64,000 bases of DNA. Origin: Amphiura filiformis (lineage: Eukaryota; Echinodermata; Ophiuroidea; Amphilepidida; Amphiuridae). Position 1 is the first letter of the stretch; each line of letters starts with the position of its first letter. Below the pieces are notes generated by a model. The model had not been told where the DNA came from, ran no database searches, and saw nothing but the letters and a program-made list of their open reading frames with translations. The translations under genes were made by a program, and so were the position numbers. Shown here one piece after another: positions 21,701 to 34,414 of the stretch. The DNA is taken from positions 29,178,026-29,242,025 of the forward strand of contig NC_092640.1 of the NCBI RefSeq assembly GCF_039555335.1, written 5' to 3'.

Positions 21701-22939
21701 CGTTAAACTCGGAATAGAATCTGTAAGCAGTATAAGCAAACTGGATGCGAAATGAATACTCGTATTCTATCTGAAATAAATAAATTGATACAAAAACATT
21801 AATTGCTGGTGTATCGTTGTTTGTCATGGCTACATGATTGACTGTAATTTTGTAAACCACAAGACCTAACCCAGTGCTAATTAAAAGACAGATATATCAT
21901 ATTTCGTTTAATGAAGTAATCTACCCATTTTCCGCCCTTTCTGCACCTTTCTGGGTGCTCTTTAAAGGTTATAACATGGGTTTTTCATGTGCTTGATTCT
22001 AGAGGGGCGTAACTTTTTAGCGGGTTTGCCGTCGGGCAAGTTTAGAACTGTCAACCTTTTGTCAGTAATACCTGTGACGCCCGGGCTCTGACGTTTTCAG
22101 GACAAAGTACCTAAGAATGGGACTTCTAGGCCACCCTTGGCTACTGTTGGCTGTCGGTCACTGAAGACTGTCTCACAGGCTGTCAACAGAGAACAAGCAG
22201 ATATCGACTCACCTATCTGCTGATGTAAAAGGTTTGGTGGCTCTGAAAAGAGCCGTTCACTGAAGACTGTCTCCTGTCGGCAGAGAACAAGCAGACCTCA
22301 CCTATCTGCTAATGTAAAAGGTTTGGTGTCTCTGAAACGAACCTTCCCCAAAAACTGCCCCCTTGTCAACAGAAAACTAGCAGACCTCGCCTATCTGCTG
22401 ATGCAAATGTTCATCTGACGTCAGTCGATGATCACCGACCTCATAGACCAAGAAAATTAATTTCTGAACTGAACTGAATTTCAAAGCAAAAAGGTGTATT
22501 TCTGAATTGTGCTGATTGTGATCAGAAATCCATATACTATTTTGGAGCACTTTGTCTGTCCAAAGTTCAGTGACCCTAGGATGCATTGAGCAAGCCAAAC
22601 ATCTGGGCCAAGAAATATTCAAGTTTGGACCTGTCTACTGTAGCGGAATGTATTCCCATAATGCAATGTTGAAATCAAAGCACTGCTGTGATGAGGCTCA
22701 ATCTGTGGGTTTGCATCTATATAGCTACAGCTTCCACTAGGATCCACAACATGCTCAGGGCACAGTCTGGGATGCAAGATATCAAGTTAATAGGTGAGGC
22801 AGTGAAGCATACTGAATGGAAGAGAGGAAATCTCAAGACACTGGTTGTGCAAAATTGTGAGAAATTCACATGATTGTTCAAGAAAGAGCCTCAACCCTAG
22901 AACTAACTGAGCCATATTTTGTAACACGAACTACGAAGA

Positions 22940-23600
22940 GGGGGGTTGTTGCGACCCCCCTTAATTTTCAATTATAAACGTCATATACCCTTATATTTGG
23001 TACTAATGTATAGCTATTGGTCTCTTCTATCCAGTGATACCAAAATAAGTACAAACATTCCCCATATAATGTCGCTATGACGTCATAATGTGATGGCGCT
23101 CATGCACATTTGGGAAATTCTGGCTTTGTACAAAAGTAAAGGCAAAATTGACTTTCGGTTAAAAATCTACAAACATGCGATTTTCACCAAATTTTCTGTT
23201 AAATATAAAAGGAAATGACTATTTTCACCTAACTAACCGGTCCTGCCAACGGGTTAAGTGCTGGGGTGAAAATTTTATCACCAAAATGAGCGCAAAGAAT
23301 GTATTTGCGATCAGCTTAGGTCGTTTGGGCGTAAACGCGTGCGTTTTGTTTTTTAATGCCGGATAAAAAATCTTAGGGGGTGGCTATTATCAAACTAATA
23401 GTACATTTGGGAAGAAGTTTGAATGGGTGCTTGAGGCAATGGAGCAATGCCCTGCAAGGGGGCTGAGTTCCCCCTAAAAAAGCAATAAGAAAAAGGGAAG
23501 TACTCCCTCTGGCAAAATTTGGGGAACCGGAGAGGGAGGAAAAGAGGAAAGGATCCCATATCCCACCAAATATCAGTCCAAACTAGGGGAAATACCCAAT
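22940..23600. other. Non-coding stretch with a GC hairpin
   Basis: A short hairpin (GGGGGGTTGTTGCGACCCCCC) occurs near 22938-22958. No coding region or recognisable element was found in the rest. Confidence 0.45.
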
Positions 23601-23629
23601 TTTACGTTGATTTTGAAAAATTGCCAGTC

Positions 23630-23875
23630 CGAAGTGAAAAATGGTGCAATCAAAACGGAATTTTTTTATAAAATTATGATATATAGCCCTGTGCTTTAAG
23701 TGGGGAAAATCTTTCATTAGCGAACTATATTACTTTGAAAAGCTAAAACGTTGACCCCTAAAAAAGCTCACGGTTTAAAAATATATATTATGGTTCTTCT
23801 GATATTTGCTTTTAATTTGGTTGAGAAATTTATTTTAACGCGAAAAGGTGTAGTGCACAAAATTCAATTAAATGA
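23630..23875. repeat. Fragment of long-TIR foldback family
   Basis: This aligns to the inner and outer arm of the element at 60685-61003. Shared blocks include GGGGAAAATCTTTC/GGGAAATATCTTTC, AACTATATTA and GCTAAAACGTTGACC-like sequence. Confidence 0.6.
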
Positions 23876-23929
23876 CTAAGTGAGACACGTTAAATCACCA
23901 AATTCTTATTAACAAGACTTGATAATTGT

Positions 23930-24975
23930 GGTATTAGGAGAATTGCCAATCTTTGGATTCAAAATTACCTGAATGATAGGAAGCAGTTTCTTGTTTTTAA
24001 TCAATATCGCTCTTCCACCTTACCAATTGAGTGCGGGGTTCCCCAAGGTTCGATCTTAGGCCCCCTACTCCTTTTATTGTATATTAATGACCTCCCTAAA
24101 TGCGCTCCAAATCTCCTTTTTATCATGTTTGCAGATGGTACTAATATAATTTATTCGGATAAAGACCAAAAATCACTGGAATCTAAGCTGAATAAAGAAC
24201 CTAATGTTATATCTGGCTGGTTTAAACTAAACAAACTTTCGCTAAATATTAAAAAACTAATTTCATGTTATTTAAAAATAAACATACCCGCTTTCCCCGT
24301 CAACTATTAAAATTTGCATTGATGATAAATTAATTGAACAAGTTAATGTAACTAAATTTCTTGGCATTCTAATAGACGACGATCTGTCGTGAAAATCACA
24401 CACATCCCATGTTACAAAAATTGTCTCGAAATACAATGGTATCATTAGGAAGGTTAGACCCTTTCTCCCCCCTGATTCTTTTATCACTCTCTACAATACT
24501 CTTGTTTTCCCCTATCTTAATTACTGTGCCATGATCTGGGCTGACAAAAACAATTCCCATCTCCATACACTTTTTTTTGATGCAGAAGAAAATTATCAGA
24601 ACATGTACCTATTCAGTTTGGCACGCCCACACCGACCCCTTATTCAAGTCTCTCAGGACGCTTAAAATCCAAGACCTCTACATTTTCCAAACTGCCCAAT
24701 TTATGTTCAATTACCTTCATGACCAACTACCATCTCATACTACTGACCCAGACTATTTTATAACCAACAAAGACATCCACACCCATGACACCCGTTTTTC
24801 GAATGACCTTCATGTAAGCCTTACCAATACCAGGCTGTCTGAAAATATCCTTCGGATTCAGGGTGCCCTGCTCTGGAACTCCCTCGACCAATCATTGAAA
24901 CAGTCTCCAACATTGGCTATTTTCAAACATAGACTTAAAGATTATTTAATCGAATCTTATACCACAACTGATTAA
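23930..24975 (+). mobile_element. Degenerate non-LTR retrotransposon RT fragment
   Basis: The frames encode the RT segments ECGVPQGSILGPLLLLLYIN, FADGTNIIYSD and TKFLGILIDDDLS. The C-terminal region contains LRTLKIQDLYIFQTAQFMFN and ends RLKDYLIES. The catalytic second Asp of the xADD box is Gly. Frameshifts and stops separate the blocks. The pattern is that of Jockey/CR1-type LINEs. No endonuclease domain is present, so it is 5' truncated. Confidence 0.8.
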
Positions 24976-25589
24976 GGGTATTTTCAAACTTTCCATCTCT
25001 CTTGGGTATGTCCCGTCCTGTCCTGTCTTGTATTGTTTAGTCTGTCCATACCCCATTAATTTATTCATGTTATTTGGCACAATATATTTGATCCCGATCT
25101 TGTCCAAATTATCTTTATGTGAAGGAATCATACGCTTCTCCTTTCATTCAGCTTTGTGTCAAAATATGTGATTTATTATATATTTTTTTATTATTGTACT
25201 TTTGATGATTTGATTTAATGATTCCGTTCAATTAAATTTCATTTATTCTTATTTCGGCCACATGATATCATCATTGTAGTACATATTAATATTGTAGCGT
25301 AAGTTAAATTTCCATCTTGTTCAGATTGGGTGCCACAAGCTTCACGCTCTGCGTCTTTGCGGCATCTTATATTGTATAATCATGATATAGAGTGTGCACC
25401 TTTGGTAGCACCTCGCATCTGTCTCTGAAACAAATTGTGATTTCTCCAGCTACGGTGCATTTGCAACCTTCCATTTGATGTACATATGTTTGGATAACAT
25501 TTGTGATCAAAGTGGACACATTGTTTTGGAGTTTCTACAACTTTTGAGGAAATATTAACTGTGACTTGTTTTTTCATCATCCTCTTGTA

Positions 25590-28500
25590 TAATCTAGCCC
25601 ATGGCTGCCATACTTGTACACAGTGTTAGCTTTTCACTGTTGTTGTTGGCTGTACAGTCAATTACACTTGTTATTCCATCAATTGATCAGTCTAATCATC
25701 TGAATGATCAATATTTTCATCTTCAAAGTACTTATCTGTGTGATAATCCAGCTGATTATCACTCTACCACAATGTGTTATACTAGGAGTGATCTCCTTAA
25801 GTACAATACTGGTATTTCAACTACATGTAGACTGCCTCAAGAAGTTTGGTACAACATTAAGTCACTTGGTTTAAATAAACAGAAACCAACTCGTCGAGGA
25901 AAGAAGATACTTTCAAACAACTTTCCAATTATGAGCTGTGTGGATCCATCTGCATCACCTGCAATGATTTCTCATTCCAATGAGCAAACTGTTTCAGCAA
26001 AACCAATGTGAGCACTCACCAGGTAACCATAGCAACATGAAGTTAGGTCTATGGAATGCCCAGTCTGTCGGCAATAAAGGGGACACAATAACTGATATAA
26101 TCTTGAATGCGGACTTGGACTTCTTTTTCCTCACGGAAACCTGGCTCCGTTCTGATGATCGTGTCATCACTGGGCAAATGTGTCCTCCTGGTTACTCATT
26201 TTTGGGTGTACCACGTAACTCTGTCCATCGCGGTGGAGGAACTGCCTGTGTTTTCAAGAGCCAACTGAGTCTCGAACTCTGCGAAGAGAAACTACCTAAA
26301 AGTGACACTTTTGAACATTCATTATTTTATATGAAGAACCAGAACCTTTACTTTGTTGTTGTGTATAGATCATCATCTTTAAAGCAAATGCCTCAATACT
26401 TTCATGATTTTGAGATATTTCTCAATGCAGTTGACCTCCTTCCTGGACGATCAGTGGTATTGGGTGACTTCAATATCCATATGGACATGCCCGATGAAAG
26501 CGACACCAAATCTATGCTTGCTATCCTTGAGTCTCTTAGTTTCGAGCAACTTGTTGATGAGCCCACTCATGTAAAGGGACACACTTTGGATTTGGTTATG
26601 GTTAAAGAGAATGATCATGTTGTCAAGCCATATGATATCCACCCTGTTCATGTTTCTGATCATTTTCTCATACTTTGTGACATTGATTTTAAGAAGCAGT
26701 CAATTGTCAGAGCCACCAATGTGTACAAAGCGCGTAATTTCCGCAATATTGATCCTGTTGCTTTTGAGGAAGACCTTGTGTTCAAGCTCAATACCACTGA
26801 TGATTCCATGGATGAGGCACATGTAGACCTTGTCCAGTTTTATAACAAAACCTGTAGCCAAGTACTTGAGACCCATGCACCTGCCAAAGAAAAACCATGT
26901 ACCGTTCGCATCAAACCTGAATGGTTTAATCAAACTGTTCAGGATGCGCGACGCTTACGTAGGCGGAGTGAACGGCGCTGGCGTAAAACAAGGACTGAAG
27001 TTGACCGTCAAGCCTATATTGATTCCCAGAGGAAGCTGCAACAACCATTAGCAAGAGAAAGCATCTTTTTATAATGAAAGGCTACTCAATTGTAACACTA
27101 AGGACATGTATAAGACTATAAATGCTCTTTTGAATAAGACCTCACGTGACCTTCCTGATAGTAGCTCCCCAGCTACATTAGCTAATGATTTCTGTAAATA
27201 TTTCATTGGTAAAGTAGAAACAATTCGTGCTGATGTTGATGCTGTCCATGCTACCTCTTCAAACACCACTTCTCAATGTTCTACATCTAGCACATTGCAA
27301 TGCTCGTTTGACAAATTTGAAGTTGTGTCTGAAGAAGAGTTATCTAAAATAATAACGCCATGGACCTCCAAGTCATGTGACCTAGACCCCCTCCCGACCT
27401 GGTTGTTAAAGAAACATATCCATATCTTTCTCCCTATTCTTACTAAGATCGTCAATAACTCCCTCCTTTCTGGCTGCTTTCCTGCTGAACTACGTAGGGC
27501 TACCATCACGCCTGTGCTAAAAGGTGTCCCTTGACAAACAGCAGCTCTCGAACTACCGGCCTGTCTCCAATCTGGCCTTTGTTGGTAAACTGATTGAGAA
27601 GGTTGTCAGTGTTCAGCTCACCGAGTATGTTGAGTGCAATAAACTGGCTGAGCCTTTGCAGTCAGCGTATCGGGCTGCTCACAGCACCGAGACAGCACTC
27701 TTGGCTGTTCATAATACTATCCTCAGAGCTATTGATGACAACAGGGCTGTCTTTGTGGTGTTACTGGACTTGACTGCCGCATTTGATACGGTGGATCACC
27801 GTATTCTGTTGCAGCAGTTGAGCCAAGAATTTGGCATCATTGGTGATGCCCATAGAGTGTTCAGTCCTACCTTGAAAATCGCAGTAGTCAGGTCTTTGTG
27901 AAGGGATGCTATTCTGATAAGGTTCATCTGCCTTATGGTGTCCCCCAGGGATCGGTCATTGGCCCGATATTGTTCACCTATTACACTCATGCCAGCGGGA
28001 ACATTATTCGTAATCATGGCCTCCAATATCACCTCTATGCTGATGATGTTCAGCTGATTATCACCTTTAATCCTGCCATCCCGGGTGATGCAGCTTGTGC
28101 CTTGTTCAAACTTTCCAACTGCATCCATGAGCTACAAACTTGGCTCACCAGTAACAAGCTCAAGCTCAATATGGCGAAGACTGAGTTTTTACTGCCTCTT
28201 CTGATTATCACTACATTAATCTCAAGCATCTCACCCTTTATTTGGATGGGTTGGAGATCTCTGTATCTTCATCCATAAAGAATTTAGGGTCATTTTTGAC
28301 CATGACATGAAGATGTCCAGTTATGTTGCACATTTGTCCAAAACTTTGAACTGGCAGATTGGTAATATTTGGAGGATTAGGCGATTCCTAAGTTTTGATG
28401 CGTGTACCAATGCGGTTAGGACTCTTGTCCTGTCCAAGATTGATTACTGCTCCTCCTTGCTTAATGGCATCTCCCAGAAAAACCTCACCCGCCTACAGCT

Positions 28501-28975
28501 TCTCCAGAACAAGTGCGCCAGACTCATTTTCAGAGAACCAAAATATACGCATACTTCTCCTTTGCTTCATAGTCTGCACTGGCTTACAGTTGCTAAACGT
28601 GTCCAGTTCCGCACTCTCGTCCATGTTTATAAGGTTCTTGCTTCATCTACACCTGAATACCTGTCCTCCATCCTTCACACCCGTCATTCTGGGTACTCTT
28701 TGCGCTCTACTGCTGCCACTTGTCTTTCCATTCCAAGATCCCACAAGTTGGCTGGTGACAGAGCATTTTCCATCATTGCCCCTGTTCTATGGAATGGCTT
28801 GCCTTCCCACATTCGTGACTCTCCCAATGTCCAAACTTTCAAAAAGAACCTAAAAACTCACCTTTTCACCTAATGTTTCCCCCTCTTGCATTTTTCCTTT
28901 TCCATAGCGCTTTGTTTCTTCATTTAAAAAGCGCTCTCTAAATCTGTGTATTATTATTATTATTATTATTATTAT
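25590..28975 (+). mobile_element. CR1/L2-type LINE, plus-strand copy
   Basis: The element reads through an N-terminal region (25601-26011) with RLPQEVWYNIKSLGLNKQ. An apurinic-type endonuclease (about 26040-26700) carries LTETWLRSDD, GDFNIHMDMP and VSDHFLILCD. A linker and reverse transcriptase follow, with SNYRPVSNLAFVGKLIEKVV, LLDLTAAFDTVDH, GVPQGSVIGPILF and the intact box YADDVQL. The C terminus ends at about 28873. A stem with AGCGCT arms and a (TTA)n tail at about 28950-28975 mark the 3' end, as in L2-type elements. At least four frameshifts break the frame, so it is inactive. Confidence 0.88.
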
Positions 28976-29077
28976 TTCTATAAGTAATTATCATTAAGTA
29001 TTTCTTATCTTGCATTTCCATTTGTATAACTTTTTGTGAATTGAGATGAAAACAAATAAAGCTTGAACTTGAACTTG
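28976..29077 (+). mobile_element. LINE 3'-end-like sequence ending in AACTTG repeats
   Basis: The segment ends AATAAAGCTTGAACTTGAAC, a style of 3' tail seen in CR1-like elements. It abuts the L2-type tail and probably is older target DNA. No coding region is attached. Confidence 0.35.
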
Positions 29078-29589
29078 TCTATAGACAAGTGATCAGCGTT
29101 ATGGTGTTGTATACAGTTGCCTTTGTAGACCAATTGTTTTCGACAAGGTCGTTTTCTGAAATATAATATTACTTCTTGTTGATTTTGACTGCCCTATAAA
29201 GGCATGCATGCAACCTAGCCCTAAAGCTCTGTTATATTGGTTTTATCAAAGTAATACGCTAATACCTATTACAATACATCCACAGGAAAATTAATGAGGT
29301 GTCACTGGAGCTTCAATAGATAATAACAAGGCTAAGTTTAAGTATTTAGCAACTACACATATATTTACCATATAACTATGACTGGTAATATGGTACATGA
29401 TTGCAGACATTCAATTTAACAAAACGACTTTTAAGATTTCCTGACTACGAGCGCTTTCTGATCTGTCTTCATGGAGTAGCAGTGTCGTTTGGGATTCGCA
29501 CTCCACTACTTAATTCCTACTACTTACATCAGGAAACTGGAATAATGGTACAACATAGATATGCCTGCTTCGTATTACATTGACTATAG

Positions 29590-29920
29590 AACTACCAGTA
29601 GTGTATCAGACATGCTTCACCAACTGCAATGATCAATCCAACAGGAACTTCGTGCCCAGGCTTAAGTGGAAATGATGTACCGCATCACGTACGGACTTGT
29701 TGATATTCCACAGTCTTATCCGGGAGTCCTACCCTGTGCCAACTGTGATGCTACGATGGTACGCAATGAAATATTATGTACCATTCGCCAGGACAACCAT
29801 TTACCAACAGTCCTTCTTCCCAGATGGAATCAGGTTCTGGAATAACTTCTCCAGCAGCTTAATTGTTGACAGTGACTCCCAGGAATGCTTCAGTGGGTAG
29901 GTACAGTCCCGGGGTACAGT
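29590..29920 (+). mobile_element. LINE C-terminal fragment
   Basis: Broken frames contain HSLIRESYPVPTVMLR, YVPFARTTIYQQSFFPDGIR and FWNNFSSSLI. This is the conserved end of CR1/Jockey-like LINE proteins. No RT core is present. Confidence 0.6.
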
Positions 29921-30547
29921 ATATCCAGCTCCGCTCGACTGCTTCCAGTTGGTTTCTCGCAGTTAGTTAGTCTAACTTCCAGTTAGTTTAGTTGTAGTCC
30001 AGCAACTGATATGGTGTAATAATTTACACATGATGACGCCAAATGTCCAAAAGGGAGCCAGACCCCCGGGGTCATAGTAGGGGGCGGCAAAAACGAAGGG
30101 GCGGCGGAAGAAGATTGTTCTATGATATTTTTCGCTGGGTACAAAGTGTATCTAAAAACATGTTTAATGTTATGTAGAGTCCCAATTGTAATATCTTGAC
30201 AACTCATTCATTCAAAAAGGGACACCAATCCTACAGTCAACCATTGTTTGATAATAAACAAGCACTTTTGCTTCATTTCACGCGGTATTTCATAGCGAAA
30301 ATTAGTGGAAAATATTGCTGATCCAGAATTTTTGGACAAGGCTACAGCACCAGCGGGCAATCACCTACACACTACTTTTTCAGATTTACTTCCAATTATA
30401 CCCTAGCATTTTCTGAGATACCCTACATACAAGTTCTGAGCCCCATTCGCCAAAAAATCAAGTTTTTCACAATTATTTTGTTCTTTCCGGACGATGCACC
30501 CATTCATATAATAAATACTGTACTTCGACACAGCAATTTACATCAGA

Positions 30548-30620
30548 GTCCCGTGGCTCAATGGTTTCGGCGTTCGACTCTGGATCCAGGGATCCAAGTT
30601 CGAAATCCGATGACCAACTG
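30548..30620 (+). repeat. tRNA-like sequence (SINE head or tRNA pseudogene)
   Basis: GTGGCTCAATGGT resembles an A box and AAGTTCGAAATCC a B box at suitable spacing. A full acceptor stem is not evident, so this is a tRNA relic rather than a gene. Confidence 0.45.
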
Positions 30621-30837
30621 ATTTTTTCAATATTTTATTAAACAATAATTTTATTGTCATTAATAAAGGATGACACAATTTTAATCATCCAGTGCTATTA
30701 TGATATTATCTTTTTTATCAAAGCAAGATGTTTGATTCTCAGGTTTATTATTTATTATATTAAGGGCCTATTCAAAAAACCTATGTATAGTGCAGCCGCT
30801 AGCAGAACAAATAATAAAAGAAATCTCTTTATTACTT

Positions 30838-33800
30838 AAATAATAATAATAATAATACACAGATTTAGAGAGCGCTTTTTAAATGAAGAAACAAAGCGCT
30901 ATGGAAAAGGAAAAATGCAAGAGGGAGGAAACATTAGGTGAAAAGGTGAGTTTTTAGGTTGTTTTTGAAAGTTTGGACATTGGGAGAGTCACGAATGTGG
31001 GAAGGCAAGCCATTCCATAGAACAGGGGCAACGATGGAAAATGCTCTGTCACCAGCCAACTTGTGGGATCTTGGAATGGAAAGACAAGTGGCAGCAGTCG
31101 AGCGCAAAGAATACCCAGAATGACGGGTGTGAAGGATGGAGGACAGGTATTCAGGTGTAGATGAAGCAAGAACCTTATAAACATGGACGAGAGTGCGAAA
31201 CTGGACACGTTTAGCAACTGGAAGCCAGTGCAGACTATGAAGCAAAGGAGAAGTATGCGTATATTTTGGTTCTCTGAAAATGAGTCTGGCGCACTTGTTC
31301 TGGAGAAGCTGCAGGTGGGTGAGGTTTTTCTGGGAGATGCCATTAAGCAAGGAGGAGCAGTAATCAATCTTAGACAGGACAAGAGTCCTAACAGCATTGG
31401 TACACGCATCAAAACTGAGGAACCGCCTAATCCTCCAAATATTACCAATCTGCCAGTTCAAAGTTTTGGACAAATGTGCAACATAACTGGTCAAAAATGA
31501 CCCCTAAATTCTTTATGGATGAAGATACAGAGATCTCCAACCCATCCAAATAAAGGGTGAGATGTTTGAGATTAATGTAGTGATAATCAGAAGAGGCAGC
31601 AAAAAACTCAGTCGTCGCCATATTGAGCTTGAGCTTGTTTACTGGTGAGCCAAGCTTGTAGCTCGTGGATGCAGTTGGAAAGTTTGAACAAGGCACAAGC
31701 TGCATCACCCGGGTGGGCAGGATTAAAGGTGATAATCAGCTGAACATCATCAGCATGGAGGTGATATTGGAGGCCATGATTACGAATAATGTTGCCGATG
31801 GCATGAGTGTAATAGGTGAACAATATCGGGCCGATGACCGATCCCTGGGGGACACCATAAGGCAGATGAACCTTATCAGAATAGCATCCCTTCACAAAGA
31901 CCTGGCTACTGCGATCTTCAAGGTAGGACTGGAACACTCTATGGGCATCACCAATGATGCCAAATTCTTGGCTCAACCGCCGCAACAGAATACGGTGATC
32001 CACCGTATCAAATGCGGCAGTCAAGTCCAGTAACACCACAAAGACAGCCCTGTTGTCATCAATAGCTCTGAGAATGGTATTATGAACAGCCAAGAGTGCT
32101 GTCTCAGTGCTGTGAGCAGCCCGATACGCTGACTGCAAGATATCCCAGATATCATCGTGAATGCAATTGAAGACACCTACCAGGGTACAGAGGCTAAAGT
32201 GACAACCCCAGATGGTGACACAGATGAATTTGAAATTTTAGCAGGTGTGTTACAAGGTGATACGCTGGCACCATATCTGTTCATCATCGTCCTAGACTAT
32301 TGCCTCAGATCTGCAATAGACGGCAGGGAGGAGAGATTAGGCTTCACTATAAAACCTAGAAAAAAGCCGACGAGTTGGTCCACTGAACATAACTGATCTT
32401 GACTTCGCAGACGACATTGCGCTACTATCTGATACTGCCAACCAAGCACAGGAACTGCTCAAAAACGTAGAAAACGCTGCACTTCGTGTGGGATTACACA
32501 TGAATGCGAAGAAAACACAATTCATGGTGTATAACCATTCAACAGATGTTGAAATCCAAACCGAGGATGGCAGCTTCCTGGAAGAAGTAAAAGACTTCAA
32601 GTTCTTGGGGTCGTGGGTCAGGAGTACTGAGCAAGACATCAGAGTAAGAAAGGCAATGGCATGGAAAGCTTGTAACAAGCTCAATAATATTTGGAAATCG
32701 TCTCTACCCAGACACCTCAAAACACACCTATTCCAAGCTACTGTAGAAAGCGTCCTGCTGTATGGTTGTGAAACCTGGACCATTACCAAGAAAATTGGCA
32801 AAGCAATGGATGGCTGCTATACAAGAATGTTAAGATCAGCACTAAATGTAAGCTGGAAAATGCATATGACCAATAAGGAATTGTATGGGGACATTCCACC
32901 TGTGACCTCAAAAATCAGCACAAGACGGCTACGACACTGTAAGAGAGCCAAAGGGAGGATTACATCAGATCTGGTAACATGGAAGCCCACCCAAGGAAAA
33001 CGAACCAAAGGACGTCCCAAGAAGACCTTTGTGGACCTGCTTCAACACGACACAGGATACACAGTGGCAGAAATTGAGACCAGCATGCAGGACAGGCGGT
33101 TATGGCGAGCCATCATTGATGTCCGACAGCAAGAGTCGACGGAGTAAGTAAGTAAGAGTAAGTAAGTAACGTGATGGTAGCCCTACATAGTTCAGCAGGA
33201 AAGCAGCCAGAAAGGAGGGAGTTATTGACGATCTTAGTAAGAATAGGGAGAAAAATATGGATATGTTTCTTTAACAACCAGGTCGGGAGGAGGTCTAGGT
33301 CACATGACTTGGAGGTCCATGGCGTTATTATTTTAGATAACTCGTCTTCAGACACAGCTTCAAAGTTGTCAAACGAGCATTGCAATGTGCTAGATATAGA
33401 ACATTGAGAAGTGGTGTTTGATAAGGTAGCATGGACAGCATCAACATCAGCACGAATTGTTTCTACTTTACCAATGAAATATTTACAGAAATCATTAGCT
33501 AATGTAGCTGGAGAGCTACTATCTGGAAGGTCACGTGAGGTCTTATTCAAAAGAGCATTTATAGTCTTATACATGTCCTTAGTGTTACAATTGAGTAGCC
33601 TTTCATTATAAAAAGATGCTTTCTCTTTGCTAATGGTTGTTGCAGCTTCCCTCTGGGAATCAATATAGGCTTGACGGTCAACTTCAGTCCTTGTTTTACG
33701 CCAGCGCCGTTCACTCCGCCTACGTAAGCGTCGGGCATCCTGAACAGGTTGATTAAACCATTCAGGTTTGATGCGAACGGTACATGGTTTTTCTTTGGCA

Positions 33801-34414
33801 GGTGCATGGGTCTCAAGTACTTGGCTACAGGTTTTGTTATAAAACTGGACATGGTCTACATGTGCCTCATCCATGGAATCATCAGTGGTATTGAGCTTGA
33901 ACACACGGTCTTCCTCAAAAGCAACAGGATCAATATTGCGGAAATTACGCGCTTTGTACACATTGGTGGCTCTGACAATTGACTGCTTCTTAAAATCAAT
34001 GTCACAAAGTATGAGAAAATGATCAGAAACATAAACAGGGTGGATGTCATATGGCTTGACAACATGATCATTCTCTTTAACCATAACCAAATCCAAAGTG
34101 TGTCCCTTAACATGAGTGGGCTCATCAACAAGTTGCTCGAAACTAAGAGACTCAAGGATAGCAAGCATAGATTTGGTGTCGCTTTCATTGGGCATGTCCA
34201 TATGGATATTGAAGTCACCCAATACCACTGATCGTCCAGGAAGGAGGTCAACTGCATTGAGAAATATCTCAAAATCATGAAAGTATTGAGGCATTTGCTT
34301 TAAAGATGATGATCTATACACAACAACAAAGTAAAGGTTCTGGTTCTTCATATAAAATAATGAATGTTCAAAAGTGTCACTTTAAGGTAGTTTTCTCTTC
34401 GCAGAGTTCGAGAC
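30838..34414 (-). mobile_element. CR1/L2-type LINE, minus-strand copy, 5' truncated and interrupted
   Basis: This is nearly identical to the plus-strand copy at 25590-28975 but inverted. In the C-terminal 186 residues only about four differences are visible. The 5' end falls inside the endonuclease domain at about 34414, corresponding to about 26268 of the other copy. The 3' end is an (AAT)n run at 30838-30855. The endonuclease-linker frame (33113-34351) lacks the frameshift seen near 27030 in the plus copy. The element is split by an RTE-like insertion at 32138-33168. Confidence 0.88.
32138..33168 (+). mobile_element. RTE-like LINE fragment nested in the minus-strand LINE
   Basis: It encodes AGVLQGDTLAPYLFIIVLDY, then after one frameshift in an A run LDFADDIALLSDTANQAQ, FKFLGSWVRSTEQDIRVRKA, SVLLYGCETWT and TKGRPKKTFVDLLQ, and ends at TAA. 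A (GTAA)n tail follows at about 33144-33168. The 5' part is missing. The RT style is unlike the surrounding L2-type element and recalls RTE/Proto2-type LINEs; the clade call is tentative. Confidence 0.82.

Larger units (their letters stand above)
19923..22934. repeat. Transporter tandem duplication, unit B
   Basis: This is the second copy of 17265-19922. It lacks the hAT MITE but contains about 620 bp at 20357-20975 absent from unit A, including a small foldback at 20505-20680. It also has some internal rearrangement at 22160-22310. Confidence 0.9.
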
